Source: Chloroflexota bacterium (GTDB taxonomy: Bacteria > Chloroflexota > Anaerolineae > UBA4142). Taken from it: a stretch of 64,000 bases of DNA. The position numbers and the translations under genes are program-made. Positions 44,280 through 52,502 of this stretch are shown here, piece after piece. Within the stretch, counting starts at the first letter, position 1. Every line of letters begins with the position of its first letter. Where the stretch lies: positions 1 through 64,000 of the forward strand of contig JACRBM010000101.1 in the NCBI GenBank assembly GCA_016219275.1, given 5' to 3'. The notes under the pieces are model-generated. The model was not told where the DNA came from. It did no database searches and saw nothing but the letters and a program-made list of their open reading frames with translations.

Positions 44280-45044
44280 CTATCTGAGACCGACTTGGCG
44301 CAAGAATGCTCTCGACTGCAACGCAGTTTGCAGTGGATTGTACGGTTGAATCTCAAAGACCGCCGTGCCCTGGAAATTGATTTCTTCCAATGTCGCGACG
44401 AGCAACTTCCAATCCGTCGCGGGAATCCCTCCCGCGCCCGGCGTGTAATGATCCACGCCCGTGCCCGGCAAGCGCACGCCGACCAGGGGTTCCGTCTCGA
44501 GGTCTTGAATGTGCAGGTGAATCAACCTGGATTTCATCGCGTCAAGAAATTTCCGCATCGGTTCGGTGGTCAGGTAAACGTGACCCACGTCCAGGCAAGC
44601 GTACAATCCTTCGATGCGTTCAAGCGCCCGCGCGATAAACGGCAGTTGTCCATTCTCCAACGCGAGTTTGACGCCGCGTGCGCGCGCGTACGCGACGATT
44701 TGATGCGCGAGCGCTTCGTCCAATTCGCGTGTGCCCGACGCATACAAATCGTTGGGGTGTAGCACGATGACTGGCGCGCGCAATTCTGCCGCCGCATCAA
44801 TTTGCTTTTTGTGCAACTCGAACGTGTTGACGACGGCGGTATGCAAACTCACGCGCATACCTTGTAGGGTGGACTTGAGACGTTTGCAACCCACGTCGCT
44901 GTACAAATCGTTTTCATCGCGCCACGCGCCCCAGAGCTCGATGCCGTACCCTTGTTCACGCACGAGCGCGAGGATTCGTTCCAAACTCGGCGCGTTGGCA
45001 TAGTGGGTGTAATTCCAAAGACTGATCGAGTAATCAATCTGCAT
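44280..45044 (-). CDS. Sugar-phosphate isomerase/epimerase (TIM barrel)
   Basis: A 254-residue xylose-isomerase-like barrel. The metal-binding strands are visible: VKLALENGQLPF (Glu), LYACLDVGHVYL (Asp, His), LIHLHIQDLE (His) and AVFEIQPYNP (Glu). It could epimerise the sugar delivered by the adjacent importer, for example N-acetylmannosamine or an inositol-like compound. It lies between the binding-protein gene and the permease genes. Confidence 0.82.
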   Translation of the reverse strand: MQIDYSISLWNYTHYANAPSLERILALVREQGYGIELWGAWRDENDLYSDVGCKRLKSTLQGMRVSLHTAVVNTFELHKKQIDAAAELRAPVIVLHPNDLYASGTRELDEALAHQIVAYARARGVKLALENGQLPFIARALERIEGLYACLDVGHVYLTTEPMRKFLDAMKSRLIHLHIQDLETEPLVGVRLPGTGVDHYTPGAGGIPATDWKLLVATLEEINFQGTAVFEIQPYNPLQTALQSRAFLRQVGLR

Positions 45045-45060
45045 GGTGATTTTCCGCGTG

Positions 45061-45093
45061 ACCTGGAAGGCGTGCCCGCAACGCCTTCCAGGT
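45061..45093. repeat. 13-bp-arm palindrome after the binding-protein gene
   Basis: ACCTGGAAGGCGT and ACGCCTTCCAGGT pair perfectly around seven bases. There is no T-tract on either strand. In this position it could protect the upstream binding-protein message, as intergenic palindromes do in other binding-protein operons. Confidence 0.7.
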
Positions 45094-45105
45094 CCGATTG
45101 TCCAC

Positions 45106-46932
45106 TTATTTTTGGAACGACCACGCGCTGATATTCCAAGTCAAGTAACCTGGGTCGGCGCTTGGTTTCAAACCCCTCAAGCCCTTGTTCACGCCGACGA
45201 ACGCGTTGGGCGTAAAGAGGAACAGACTCGGCAGTTCTTCATTGAGCAGCGCGCTGGCTTCCCAATAAATTTTCTGACGATCCTCCACTTTGCTCGTCGC
45301 GACACCTTTCTTGATCAGATCATCGAACTTGGGATTGCAGAATCCCATGACCAACTCTGCCCAGCCAGCGGTGCAAGTGTAATAGAGTGAGCTGACACTG
45401 GGATCCGCGCCAAAGCGACCGCCGGCATTACGAATCAGATCGCCTTCGCCGTCAATCGCGGCTTGCAAGAATGCGGCGCTCGTCACAAGTTTGATGTCCA
45501 GGCGAATGCCTACTTTCGATAACTGCTGTTGCAAGACTTCGCCTAGTTTGCGCGCCTCTTCGCTCGTGTTCGAAAGATAGACGAGTGTGATCGGCTTGCC
45601 TTCCCAGGTCGCGATGTCTTTCTCAAACACGACGCCGGCATCTTTCATCAATGACTTGGCTTTGTCCAGATTCAAGTCGTACTTGTTGAGGTTGGGATTG
45701 ACCGCCCAATCGGGACCAAAGATCGAACTGTAGATCGGCGCGGCTTCGCCGCCAGCGACGACCTGGATGACCGCTTTTTTGTCCACGGCAAAATCGAGCG
45801 CCTGGCGGAATCGTTTGTCGAGCAAATACGGCTTGGGGACGCGGGTGATCGTTGCGTACCCTTTGCCGCCCAGGTCTTTCGATTTCATCAACGCGGCAAG
45901 TTGGTCTTTGTTGCGCGCGTCAATATGGACGACATAGTAACCGATGCCCTTGACCGGCATGACTTCGATATGCGCGAGATTACGAAAACGCGCGATTTCT
46001 TCCGCCGGAATCGTCGCCAGATGTAATTCGCCGGCTTCGAGTTGAGCAAGCATCGTCGCGGTCTGTTCAAACAACTTGATGTAAACTTCGTCGAGGTTCG
46101 CGGATGTGCCCCAGTAATTCGCCTTCTTCTTCAACTGGATATACTGCCCTGGCTCGTACTTGACGAAATCGAATGGACCGGACGTGACCGTCGGCGCATC
46201 CACGTACGCATGTTTTTCGATTTCTTTGGGATCAACCTTTCCCAGGATGTGCGAAGGTAAGATTCCCAGGTAGGTGTTAAACAAAAACGACGCGTTCGGC
46301 TCTTTGAGTTCAAAACGAATGGTCTGGTCGTCTATGACTTTGATGCCTTCGACCTCTTTGACCGTACCTTTTTGATGATCCGATGCGCCTTTGATGCTGG
46401 AGAAATTGTTTGCCCACGCCGATGCGCCAATTGCCGGATCAAGCGCGAGTTTGAATGTGAACGCCACATCCTTGGCAGTCAGCGGCGTGCCGTCGCTCCA
46501 CTTGGCTTCCTTCGGCAACGTGAATGTATAGATCGTCGCGTCCGCATTCACGTCAATCTTGGTTGCCAAATGTGGAATCGGTTGCACCTTGTCATCGAAC
46601 CAGGTCAGCGCGGGGAGAATCAGTGGGAAGGACAAGAATTGTGGGTTGCTAGTCAACCAAATCGGATTATAGTGCTTGCCGGTCATACCACCAGAACCGA
46701 TAAAAACGGGACCGGTCGTTTTGATGGGTGGCGGTACGGGAGTCGGGGTAACGACGACCCGCACAGTCTCTTTCACCGGAACGGCAACCGTTTCCTTGAC
46801 GGTTACAGCAACAGTCTCTTTCACTACGACCGTCTCTTTGACTGGGGCGGGCGCGGGGGCTGGGGCGCACGCGATCAGAATAGAAAGCAAAATCATCCCC
46901 AGGATCAACGCCATTGCAGATTTGTGTAACAT
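45106..46932 (-). CDS. Peptide-type ABC transporter binding lipoprotein
   Basis: A 608-residue family-5 extracellular solute-binding protein (Opp/Dpp type). Signal peptide of about 21 residues with lipobox ending in LIAC (Cys22); then a Pro/Ala stretch and four KETV repeats forming a rigid linker (about residues 31-60); then the large binding domain with KWSDGTPLTAKDVAFTFKLA, YVDAPTVTSGPFDFVKYEPG and VYLSNTSEEARKLGEVLQQQ. ATG 46932 is six bases after GGAGG; the ATG two codons earlier abuts it. It is the first gene after the IclR regulator. Confidence 0.92.
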   Translation of the reverse strand: MLHKSAMALILGMILLSILIACAPAPAPAPVKETVVVKETVAVTVKETVAVPVKETVRVVVTPTPVPPPIKTTGPVFIGSGGMTGKHYNPIWLTSNPQFLSFPLILPALTWFDDKVQPIPHLATKIDVNADATIYTFTLPKEAKWSDGTPLTAKDVAFTFKLALDPAIGASAWANNFSSIKGASDHQKGTVKEVEGIKVIDDQTIRFELKEPNASFLFNTYLGILPSHILGKVDPKEIEKHAYVDAPTVTSGPFDFVKYEPGQYIQLKKKANYWGTSANLDEVYIKLFEQTATMLAQLEAGELHLATIPAEEIARFRNLAHIEVMPVKGIGYYVVHIDARNKDQLAALMKSKDLGGKGYATITRVPKPYLLDKRFRQALDFAVDKKAVIQVVAGGEAAPIYSSIFGPDWAVNPNLNKYDLNLDKAKSLMKDAGVVFEKDIATWEGKPITLVYLSNTSEEARKLGEVLQQQLSKVGIRLDIKLVTSAAFLQAAIDGEGDLIRNAGGRFGADPSVSSLYYTCTAGWAELVMGFCNPKFDDLIKKGVATSKVEDRQKIYWEASALLNEELPSLFLFTPNAFVGVNKGLRGLKPSADPGYLTWNISAWSFQK

Positions 46933-47005
46933 CTTCATCCTCCATTTGCTTTTTCCTGAAAGTTCTGCCCAATCTGAAATAAGATACATCCACGCTTTGT
47001 TTAGA

Positions 47006-47848
47006 TCACCTCCCTTTGCGACCACGCACCGCGGCTGTGAATCGCGACGAGGCGCGGTTACTCTGAGCTTGCCAGCCAAGTCGTTGAGAAATTTGGAGGG
47101 CGCTCTCTTTGAGCTGGTGCGCCATATCGGACATGGTGTCCGATGTGAATCGCGGACTGGGACCTGAGAGACTCATCGCCGCCGCAACTTGCCCCAAGTG
47201 ATTGTAGATCGGCACCGCAATGCAACAAACGCCGATGCCGCCCTCCTGATTATCCAGCGCATAACCATTCTCACGTACCTGCTTCAAATTTCGAAGCAAG
47301 GCATCGGGGTTCGTGATCGTGTTGGGCGCGAGCGCGGGCATCCCGCGTTGTTTCAGAATGGCGAGGATTTCCTCGGAAGGCAACGCGGCGATGAGCGCCT
47401 TGCCCAATGCGGAGCAGTGCACATAATGACGATAACCGATAATCGGGTTATAGCGCATCGGCGCGAGTGGGTCGGTCGTCGCGATGTAAACGACCTGTCC
47501 CTGGTCGAAGATTGCCAGATTGCAGGACATGCCATAGTGTTCGGTGAGGTGTTCCATAAATGAGCGCGCCAGATGTTCCACGGACACGTGTGCGAGGAAA
47601 ATGCTGCCGAGTTCGAAGGCGCGAATACCGACTCGATATTTTTGTCCGTCCGGGGTACGTTCGATAAAGCGCGCGGTTTCGAGAACGGCGAGGAAACGAA
47701 AAACGCTCGGCTTGGGCAAGCCGGTCAGTTCGCAAATTTCGGGGAGGGAGAGCTCCGGTTTGCGAAGCGAAAAGCATTGCAAGATGCTGAAAACCCGATC
47801 CACCGATTGGACCTGATAGGTTTTCTTGTTGTTTGTTTTCGTAGTCAT
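47006..47848 (-). CDS. IclR-family regulator
   Basis: A 280-residue IclR protein: winged helix at about 14-75 (VQSVDRVFSILQCFSLRKPE, LPEICELTGLPKPSVFRFLA) and the GAF-like effector domain (90-260) with YVHCSALGKALIAALP and GGIGVCCIAVPIYNH. The basic C-terminal tail is longer than usual. Its promoter has a three-half-site operator, so it is probably autoregulated and controls the downstream importer operon. Confidence 0.92.
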   Translation of the reverse strand: MTTKTNNKKTYQVQSVDRVFSILQCFSLRKPELSLPEICELTGLPKPSVFRFLAVLETARFIERTPDGQKYRVGIRAFELGSIFLAHVSVEHLARSFMEHLTEHYGMSCNLAIFDQGQVVYIATTDPLAPMRYNPIIGYRHYVHCSALGKALIAALPSEEILAILKQRGMPALAPNTITNPDALLRNLKQVRENGYALDNQEGGIGVCCIAVPIYNHLGQVAAAMSLSGPSPRFTSDTMSDMAHQLKESALQISQRLGWQAQSNRASSRFTAAVRGRKGR

Positions 47849-47871
47849 CTTTGACTTGGGTAGATTGCTTT

Positions 47872-47897
47872 ATTTCACATTATGAAATCATATTTCA
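47872..47897 (-). promoter_or_regulatory. Three-half-site operator at the iclR-type promoter
   Basis: ATTTCA, five bases, TGAAAT, three bases, ATTTCA: two overlapping dyads that share the middle half-site. It lies just downstream of the -10 box. This is the expected kind of site for an IclR-type dimer or tetramer. Confidence 0.65.
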
Positions 47898-47902
47898 GTA
47901 CT

Positions 47903-47931
47903 ATTATATTCCGAGATCCGCGTGCCGTCAA
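47903..47931 (-). promoter_or_regulatory. Sigma-70 promoter of the IclR gene
   Basis: On the minus strand TTGACG (47926-47931), 17 bases, TATAAT (47903-47908). Confidence 0.8.
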
Positions 47932-48143
47932 ATTGCCAAACGACCCTCAATGACAGTATCGAGTGGCGTCACGAGAAAATGTTACCGAAAGGCGACCCAT
48001 TGACAGGGGAGTTACTTTACCTGAACGCCCCACCCTGATCGCGTTTCTGCTCTTTATTCTTGTCGGTGGGCGAACAACTCCCTCCAGACTGCGATGGCAA
48101 TCGGGGCGAAGTGAGTTTGAAGGCGTAGAATCCGCGCACCCCA
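47932..48143. other. Spacer between divergent promoters
   Basis: About 210 bases between the IclR promoter and the cyclase-gene promoter. I see no gene, no clear repeat and no further promoter element with good spacing. Confidence 0.4.
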
Positions 48144-48171
48144 TTGACAACACGCCTATCAAAGGTACAAT
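48144..48171 (+). promoter_or_regulatory. Promoter of the cyclase/ATPase gene
   Basis: TTGACA (48144-48149), 16 bases, TACAAT (48166-48171). The leader contains a small hairpin CCAGTT-GGAA-AACTGG at 48173-48188 ahead of the ATG at 48201. Confidence 0.7.
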
Positions 48172-48200
48172 CCCAGTTGGAAAACTGGAACGTGCCCTTT

Positions 48201-51200
48201 ATGATTTGCTTCAACTGTAACACTCCCAATCGCGACCAAGCCAACTTTTGCAAACATTGCGGAACTCTGCTCGTCCAAAATTGTCCGCGCTGTAATTCTG
48301 CGCTTTCCAATGACGCGAGTTTTTGCGACCACTGTGGACTCCGGCTTGTGGATTCGTCCGGCTTGTTCTGGCAAGCCGCGCGGCTGGAATCGCCGCGCGC
48401 GCAACGCATTTCCCCGACCCAGCCAGTAACGCCACCCCGTGAAGCAACCGCACCTGCGCCGATTCCGCCAAGCGCGCCGGCGAAACCGGAACCGCGCGCT
48501 TTACATCCCGCCACGTCAGAATCGCGCCTCGAACAATACATTCCCCAGGAACTAAAAGCGAAACTCGACGCGGCGCGCACGAGCGGCGAAATGGTCGGCG
48601 AGCGCAAACAAGTCACCGTGCTGTTCAGCGATATTGTCAACTCCACCGCGCTCGCGGAAAAGATGGATCCGGAAGAATGGGGCGAAATCGTTTCCGGCGC
48701 GCATCGCCGCGTGAGTGAAGCAGTCTATCGCTACGAAGGCACCATCGCGCAATTGCTGGGCGATGGCGTGCTCGCGTTCTTCGGCGCGCCGATCACGCAC
48801 GAGGATGATCCCGTCCGCGCGGTTCATGCCGCGCTCGACATTCTGAAACAAATCCGCGCGTATCGCGATGAACTGCTCGCCAAAAAACGCGTCCCCGATT
48901 TTGAAATGCGCATCGGGTTGAACACCGGGCTGGTCGTCGTCGGCAACATTGGCACCGATCTGCACATGGAATATCTCGCGATTGGCGATGCCATCAATCT
49001 TGCCGCGCGGATGGAACAAACCGCGCAACCCGGCACGGTGCAGATCGCGCCGGACACACACAAACAGGTCAAGTCCTTTTTCGAATTGGAAGACCTGGGC
49101 GGTATCGAAGTCAAAGGCAAGCGCGAACCCGTGCCCGCGTACCGCGTGCTGGGGCGCAAAGAGAGCGCGGCGCGTCCGCGCGGCATCGAAGGTCTGCACG
49201 CCGAGATGGTCGGACGCGAACAAGAACTACTGACCTTGCGCGGGATCATCACGGATCTCAAGCAGGGCGTGGGGCGAATCGTGTGCGTGTTGGGCGAAGC
49301 GGGCTTGGGCAAAACACGTCTCGTGAGCGAGGCGCATAAAGCGTTCAACGAACTGGGCAACGCCGCGGGCAAGTGGTACGAAACGACGAGTCTCTCGTAC
49401 GAAACCAATCAGGCGTACGGATTATTCCAACACTTGATTCGCCGCGTGAGCGAAATCGGCTATGAAGACCCGCCGCGCATCGTGCGTGAAAAACTCGCGT
49501 CGTTGGTCGAAGGTGTGGCGGAGGAACGTCGCGCGTCGGCGCGCCAACTCTTTGACGCGTTGTTCGGCTTGGAGAGCGAAACCGCGGGCGCGCCGCTTGA
49601 CAGTGAAACGTTCAAACGCGAGCTGTGCCTAGCAATGCGCGATTGGTGGCGCGCGCGCTTTTCCCAGCAACCGACCGTTCTGGTTTTCGACGATATGCAC
49701 TGGAGCGATGCGTCCTCCATCGAAACCTTGCGCCAACTTTTGGTGTTGACCGAAGAGATTCCGCTCGTCGTGATGTGCGTTCTGCGTTCCGAGCGTCAAT
49801 CGCCCGGCTGGCAGATCAAGGTCGCTGCCGACACCGAGTATCAACATCGTTACACCGAAGTCGCTCTACGCCCGCTCTCCGATGCGGAGAGCAACGAACT
49901 CTTGAATCGCTTGCTGGCGATGCCGGAACTGCCCACGCGTTTGCGCGCGAGTATTCTCGAAAAATCCGGCGGCAATCCGTTCTTCATCGAAGAAGTCGTG
50001 CGGACGTTGATTGACAGCGGCGCGGTCATCGCCGAAGAGCGGACCGTCAACGGCGTGACGCGGCGAGTGTGGAAGGCGACGAGCGCGGGCGCGGACTTTG
50101 CCATCCCCGATAATTTACAATCGCTGTTAGCGGCGCGGATGGATCGGCTCGAAGACGCGACGCGCGCGACGTTGCAAATCGCCTCGGTCATCGGGCGTTC
50201 GTTCTATCGGCGCGTTTTGCAATTGGTGGATGAAGCAAGCCAGGATGTGGATAAACACCTGGGCACGCTGATCCGTCTCGAAATGATTCGCGAAGCCGCG
50301 CGCGTGCCCGAACTGGAATACGCATTTCGCAATCCCTTGACCCAGGAAGCAGTGTACAAAACGATCCTGCTGAAACGCCGCCGCGCGTTTCATCGCCGCG
50401 TTGGTGAAGTGATGGAGACCTTGTTCGCGGAGCGGTTGGAAGGATTGTATGGCTTGCTAGCATACCACTTTACGCAGGCGGGCGAACGCGCCAAAGCCAT
50501 CGTGTACGCGCGCCAAGCCGCACAGCAAGCGGTCGCGGTGTACGCGTACGATGAAGCCATCCAGAATCTTCGCCACGCGCTCGAGTTGATCGAGCCAGGC
50601 GATCAAACCGAGATTCATCTGGGATTAATCGAAGAGCTGGCAGACGTGTACCGGCTCGTGCGCGATTTCGCGCAGGCGATCGCGCTCTACCGGCAAGCGC
50701 TCGATTTGTCGCGCGAGATGAAGGGCGACAAGATTATCGTGGTGCGTTTGCATCGCAAGATCATCCAAAGCGTAACCGATGCGAAATGGTCGGTGGACGC
50801 GGCAGTGTATCGCCAGGTGAGCGAAATCCGGATGGAATCGCGCGCACAGGTGGAAGAAAATTTGCGAACGCTGACCAGCGCGCCCCCGCACCCAGAAACC
50901 GTGCAACTCCTCACCGCGCTTTCGATAGATGCGTGGCGCAACCAGACGCCGCCCGATTGGGATATCGCACAACGGTTCGCGCAGAGCGCGGTGGAGATGG
51001 CAGAGCAACTCGACGATGCCGGGATGTTGTCCAAAGCATTGGGCGCGCTGGCGAATGTGTTGGACGGGCGCAGTCTGTTGCGCGAGCATTTGGATTTGGC
51101 GAATCGCCGCTTGGAGATCAGCCGCGCGGCAAATTTGGGCGACGCGCGCGAAAGCATTGATGCGTTGCGCGGGGTCGGCGTCGCGCTGATGTATTTTGGC

Positions 51201-51404
51201 GAATACGCCCAAGCTCTGCCCTATCTGGCGGAAGCGGAAAATGATGCCGCGCGTATCCAGGCGACGGAGCAACAGGTGAATACGATCGGGATTCAAGCGC
51301 ACTGTTTGTTTCGCTTGGATCGGTGGGACGCGGTTCTCGCAACGGAAGAACGCTGGCGCGACCTCGAGCGACGGTATTCGCGCGAGCGTGTGGGCGAGAC
51401 CTGA
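48201..51404 (+). CDS. Zinc-ribbon / class III cyclase / AAA ATPase / TPR protein
   Basis: 1067 residues to the first in-frame UGA. Two zinc ribbons open the protein (C3, C6, C17, C20 and C28, C31, C42, C45), then a Pro/Ala linker. A class III adenylyl/guanylyl cyclase domain (about 133-310) has the metal-binding segments VTVLFSDIVNST and LLGDGVLAFFGAP. Next come the AAA-type ATPase with Walker A GEAGLGKTRLV and FDDMHWSDASS (Walker B), and TPR-like helices. The protein should link nucleotide cycling to regulated protein contacts. ATG 48201 is chosen because the earlier ATG at 48144 lies in the -35 box. The reading frame continues beyond the UGA at 51402-51404 (next entry). Confidence 0.88.
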   Translation: MICFNCNTPNRDQANFCKHCGTLLVQNCPRCNSALSNDASFCDHCGLRLVDSSGLFWQAARLESPRAQRISPTQPVTPPREATAPAPIPPSAPAKPEPRALHPATSESRLEQYIPQELKAKLDAARTSGEMVGERKQVTVLFSDIVNSTALAEKMDPEEWGEIVSGAHRRVSEAVYRYEGTIAQLLGDGVLAFFGAPITHEDDPVRAVHAALDILKQIRAYRDELLAKKRVPDFEMRIGLNTGLVVVGNIGTDLHMEYLAIGDAINLAARMEQTAQPGTVQIAPDTHKQVKSFFELEDLGGIEVKGKREPVPAYRVLGRKESAARPRGIEGLHAEMVGREQELLTLRGIITDLKQGVGRIVCVLGEAGLGKTRLVSEAHKAFNELGNAAGKWYETTSLSYETNQAYGLFQHLIRRVSEIGYEDPPRIVREKLASLVEGVAEERRASARQLFDALFGLESETAGAPLDSETFKRELCLAMRDWWRARFSQQPTVLVFDDMHWSDASSIETLRQLLVLTEEIPLVVMCVLRSERQSPGWQIKVAADTEYQHRYTEVALRPLSDAESNELLNRLLAMPELPTRLRASILEKSGGNPFFIEEVVRTLIDSGAVIAEERTVNGVTRRVWKATSAGADFAIPDNLQSLLAARMDRLEDATRATLQIASVIGRSFYRRVLQLVDEASQDVDKHLGTLIRLEMIREAARVPELEYAFRNPLTQEAVYKTILLKRRRAFHRRVGEVMETLFAERLEGLYGLLAYHFTQAGERAKAIVYARQAAQQAVAVYAYDEAIQNLRHALELIEPGDQTEIHLGLIEELADVYRLVRDFAQAIALYRQALDLSREMKGDKIIVVRLHRKIIQSVTDAKWSVDAAVYRQVSEIRMESRAQVEENLRTLTSAPPHPETVQLLTALSIDAWRNQTPPDWDIAQRFAQSAVEMAEQLDDAGMLSKALGALANVLDGRSLLREHLDLANRRLEISRAANLGDARESIDALRGVGVALMYFGEYAQALPYLAEAENDAARIQATEQQVNTIGIQAHCLFRLDRWDAVLATEERWRDLERRYSRERVGET

Positions 51405-52052
51405 TTTTTCGTCGCGCTGAGCGCGACGGTCCACGCGTTGCGTGGCGAGCAGGAACGAGCTCGAGTCTATACCCAGGAATCGTACGCCTATATGATCGGA
51501 ATGTCTGGGCAACCCGATCAATGGCAGAGGAATCAGTTTTACTGAAGGTCTCTGCCCTTGCAGGCAGAGGGCGAGTTCGCTCTCGTCAAAGAAAACATCG
51601 AGCGCGCGCTCGGATTATCGGGGCAGCCGGTCAAGCGCGGCTCGATGGCGCACGACCACGACGTGTATATGATGTTGGCGGACGGCGCGGCGCGCGCGCG
51701 CGATCTGATCGCGTTACGCGCGTACACGCCGCGGCTGGAAGAACTCGCGCAGCGTGACGGTCACAAATTGTATCTTGCGATTGCACATCGCGCATGGGGG
51801 GTCGCACATGCGCTAGCGGACGAGTCCGCTAAAGCGGAAACGCGTCTGAATCAAGCGCGTGAATTATTCCAAGGATTGGAGACACGATGGCAAATCGCGC
51901 GCACAATGTACGAACTAGGTGAACTAGAACAGGCGCGGCACAATGTCGCGGCGGCGCGTGATTGGTTCGCGCAAGCACTCACGCTCTTCGAGGCGATGTC
52001 CGCGCGACCGGACGCAGACCGCACCCGCGCGGCGTTGGCGGCGTTACAATAA
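51405..52052 (+). pseudogene. Same-frame C-terminal continuation beyond two UGA codons
   Basis: The frame of the cyclase/ATPase gene runs on without a shift. After UGA 51402-51404 come 46 sense codons (FFVALSATVHALRGE...), then a second UGA at 51543-51545, then a further 168 codons of TPR-like sequence (SLPLQAEGEFALVKENIERA...) to the true stop at 52050-52052. Both inter-stop segments look like coding TPR helices. Each UGA is followed within five bases by a perfect hairpin: 51410-51428 (8-bp stem, 3-base loop) and 51550-51569 (7-bp stem, 6-base loop). Either the gene has two nonsense mutations, or UGA is read through or recoded. The ordinary view is a decaying gene whose C-terminus might restart at an internal ATG near 51558. 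Confidence 0.75.
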
Positions 52053-52078
52053 GCATCGCGCCATAAGCGAGGGATTCA

Positions 52079-52399
52079 ATGAACGATGAAATGCTCAAGG
52101 TGAATATCTTGACGATCACAGTGGCAGGATTTTTGATGTTGTTGACCGGTTTGTTGCTCTATCTTTTCCGCTCGACTGTTTCTGAAAACATGCGTTTCAT
52201 TTTGCCGATTCCCCCGCTCGGCGTCGCCGCCTATGTCTTTGTGTTCAACTTGTTCAGTCATTACCATGGGAAATTGCCCGGCAACATTGGGGACACGCTC
52301 CGCGAACTGGTGCTCAGCGCAGTCATTGCAGGCATCATCTTTTGCGCGTTCATCGTGATCAACGTGGCAATTACCAATCTCCTCAAGGATATCCTGTAG
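52079..52399 (+). CDS. Small integral membrane protein
   Basis: A 106-residue protein with three predicted membrane helices (about 9-29, 42-60 and 80-102). GAGGG precedes ATG 52079 by six bases. I do not recognise the family. It lies between two large signalling genes, 27 bases after the cyclase reading frame ends. Confidence 0.7.
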   Translation: MNDEMLKVNILTITVAGFLMLLTGLLLYLFRSTVSENMRFILPIPPLGVAAYVFVFNLFSHYHGKLPGNIGDTLRELVLSAVIAGIIFCAFIVINVAITNLLKDIL

Positions 52400-52502
52400 A
52401 TCATCAGGGCGGCATCAAACTCAATACACTGGGTTGGGCACACGAACGCAGATTGGGTGTGGGTGGGTGAGCCAGATTGGCGTCCCAGGGTGAGAATCCG
52501 CA

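Noticed and set aside
48201-52052. Genome-wide reassignment of UGA to a sense codon
   Set aside because: Many genes here end in TGA that overlaps the next start (ATGA), so UGA is a working stop in this organism.
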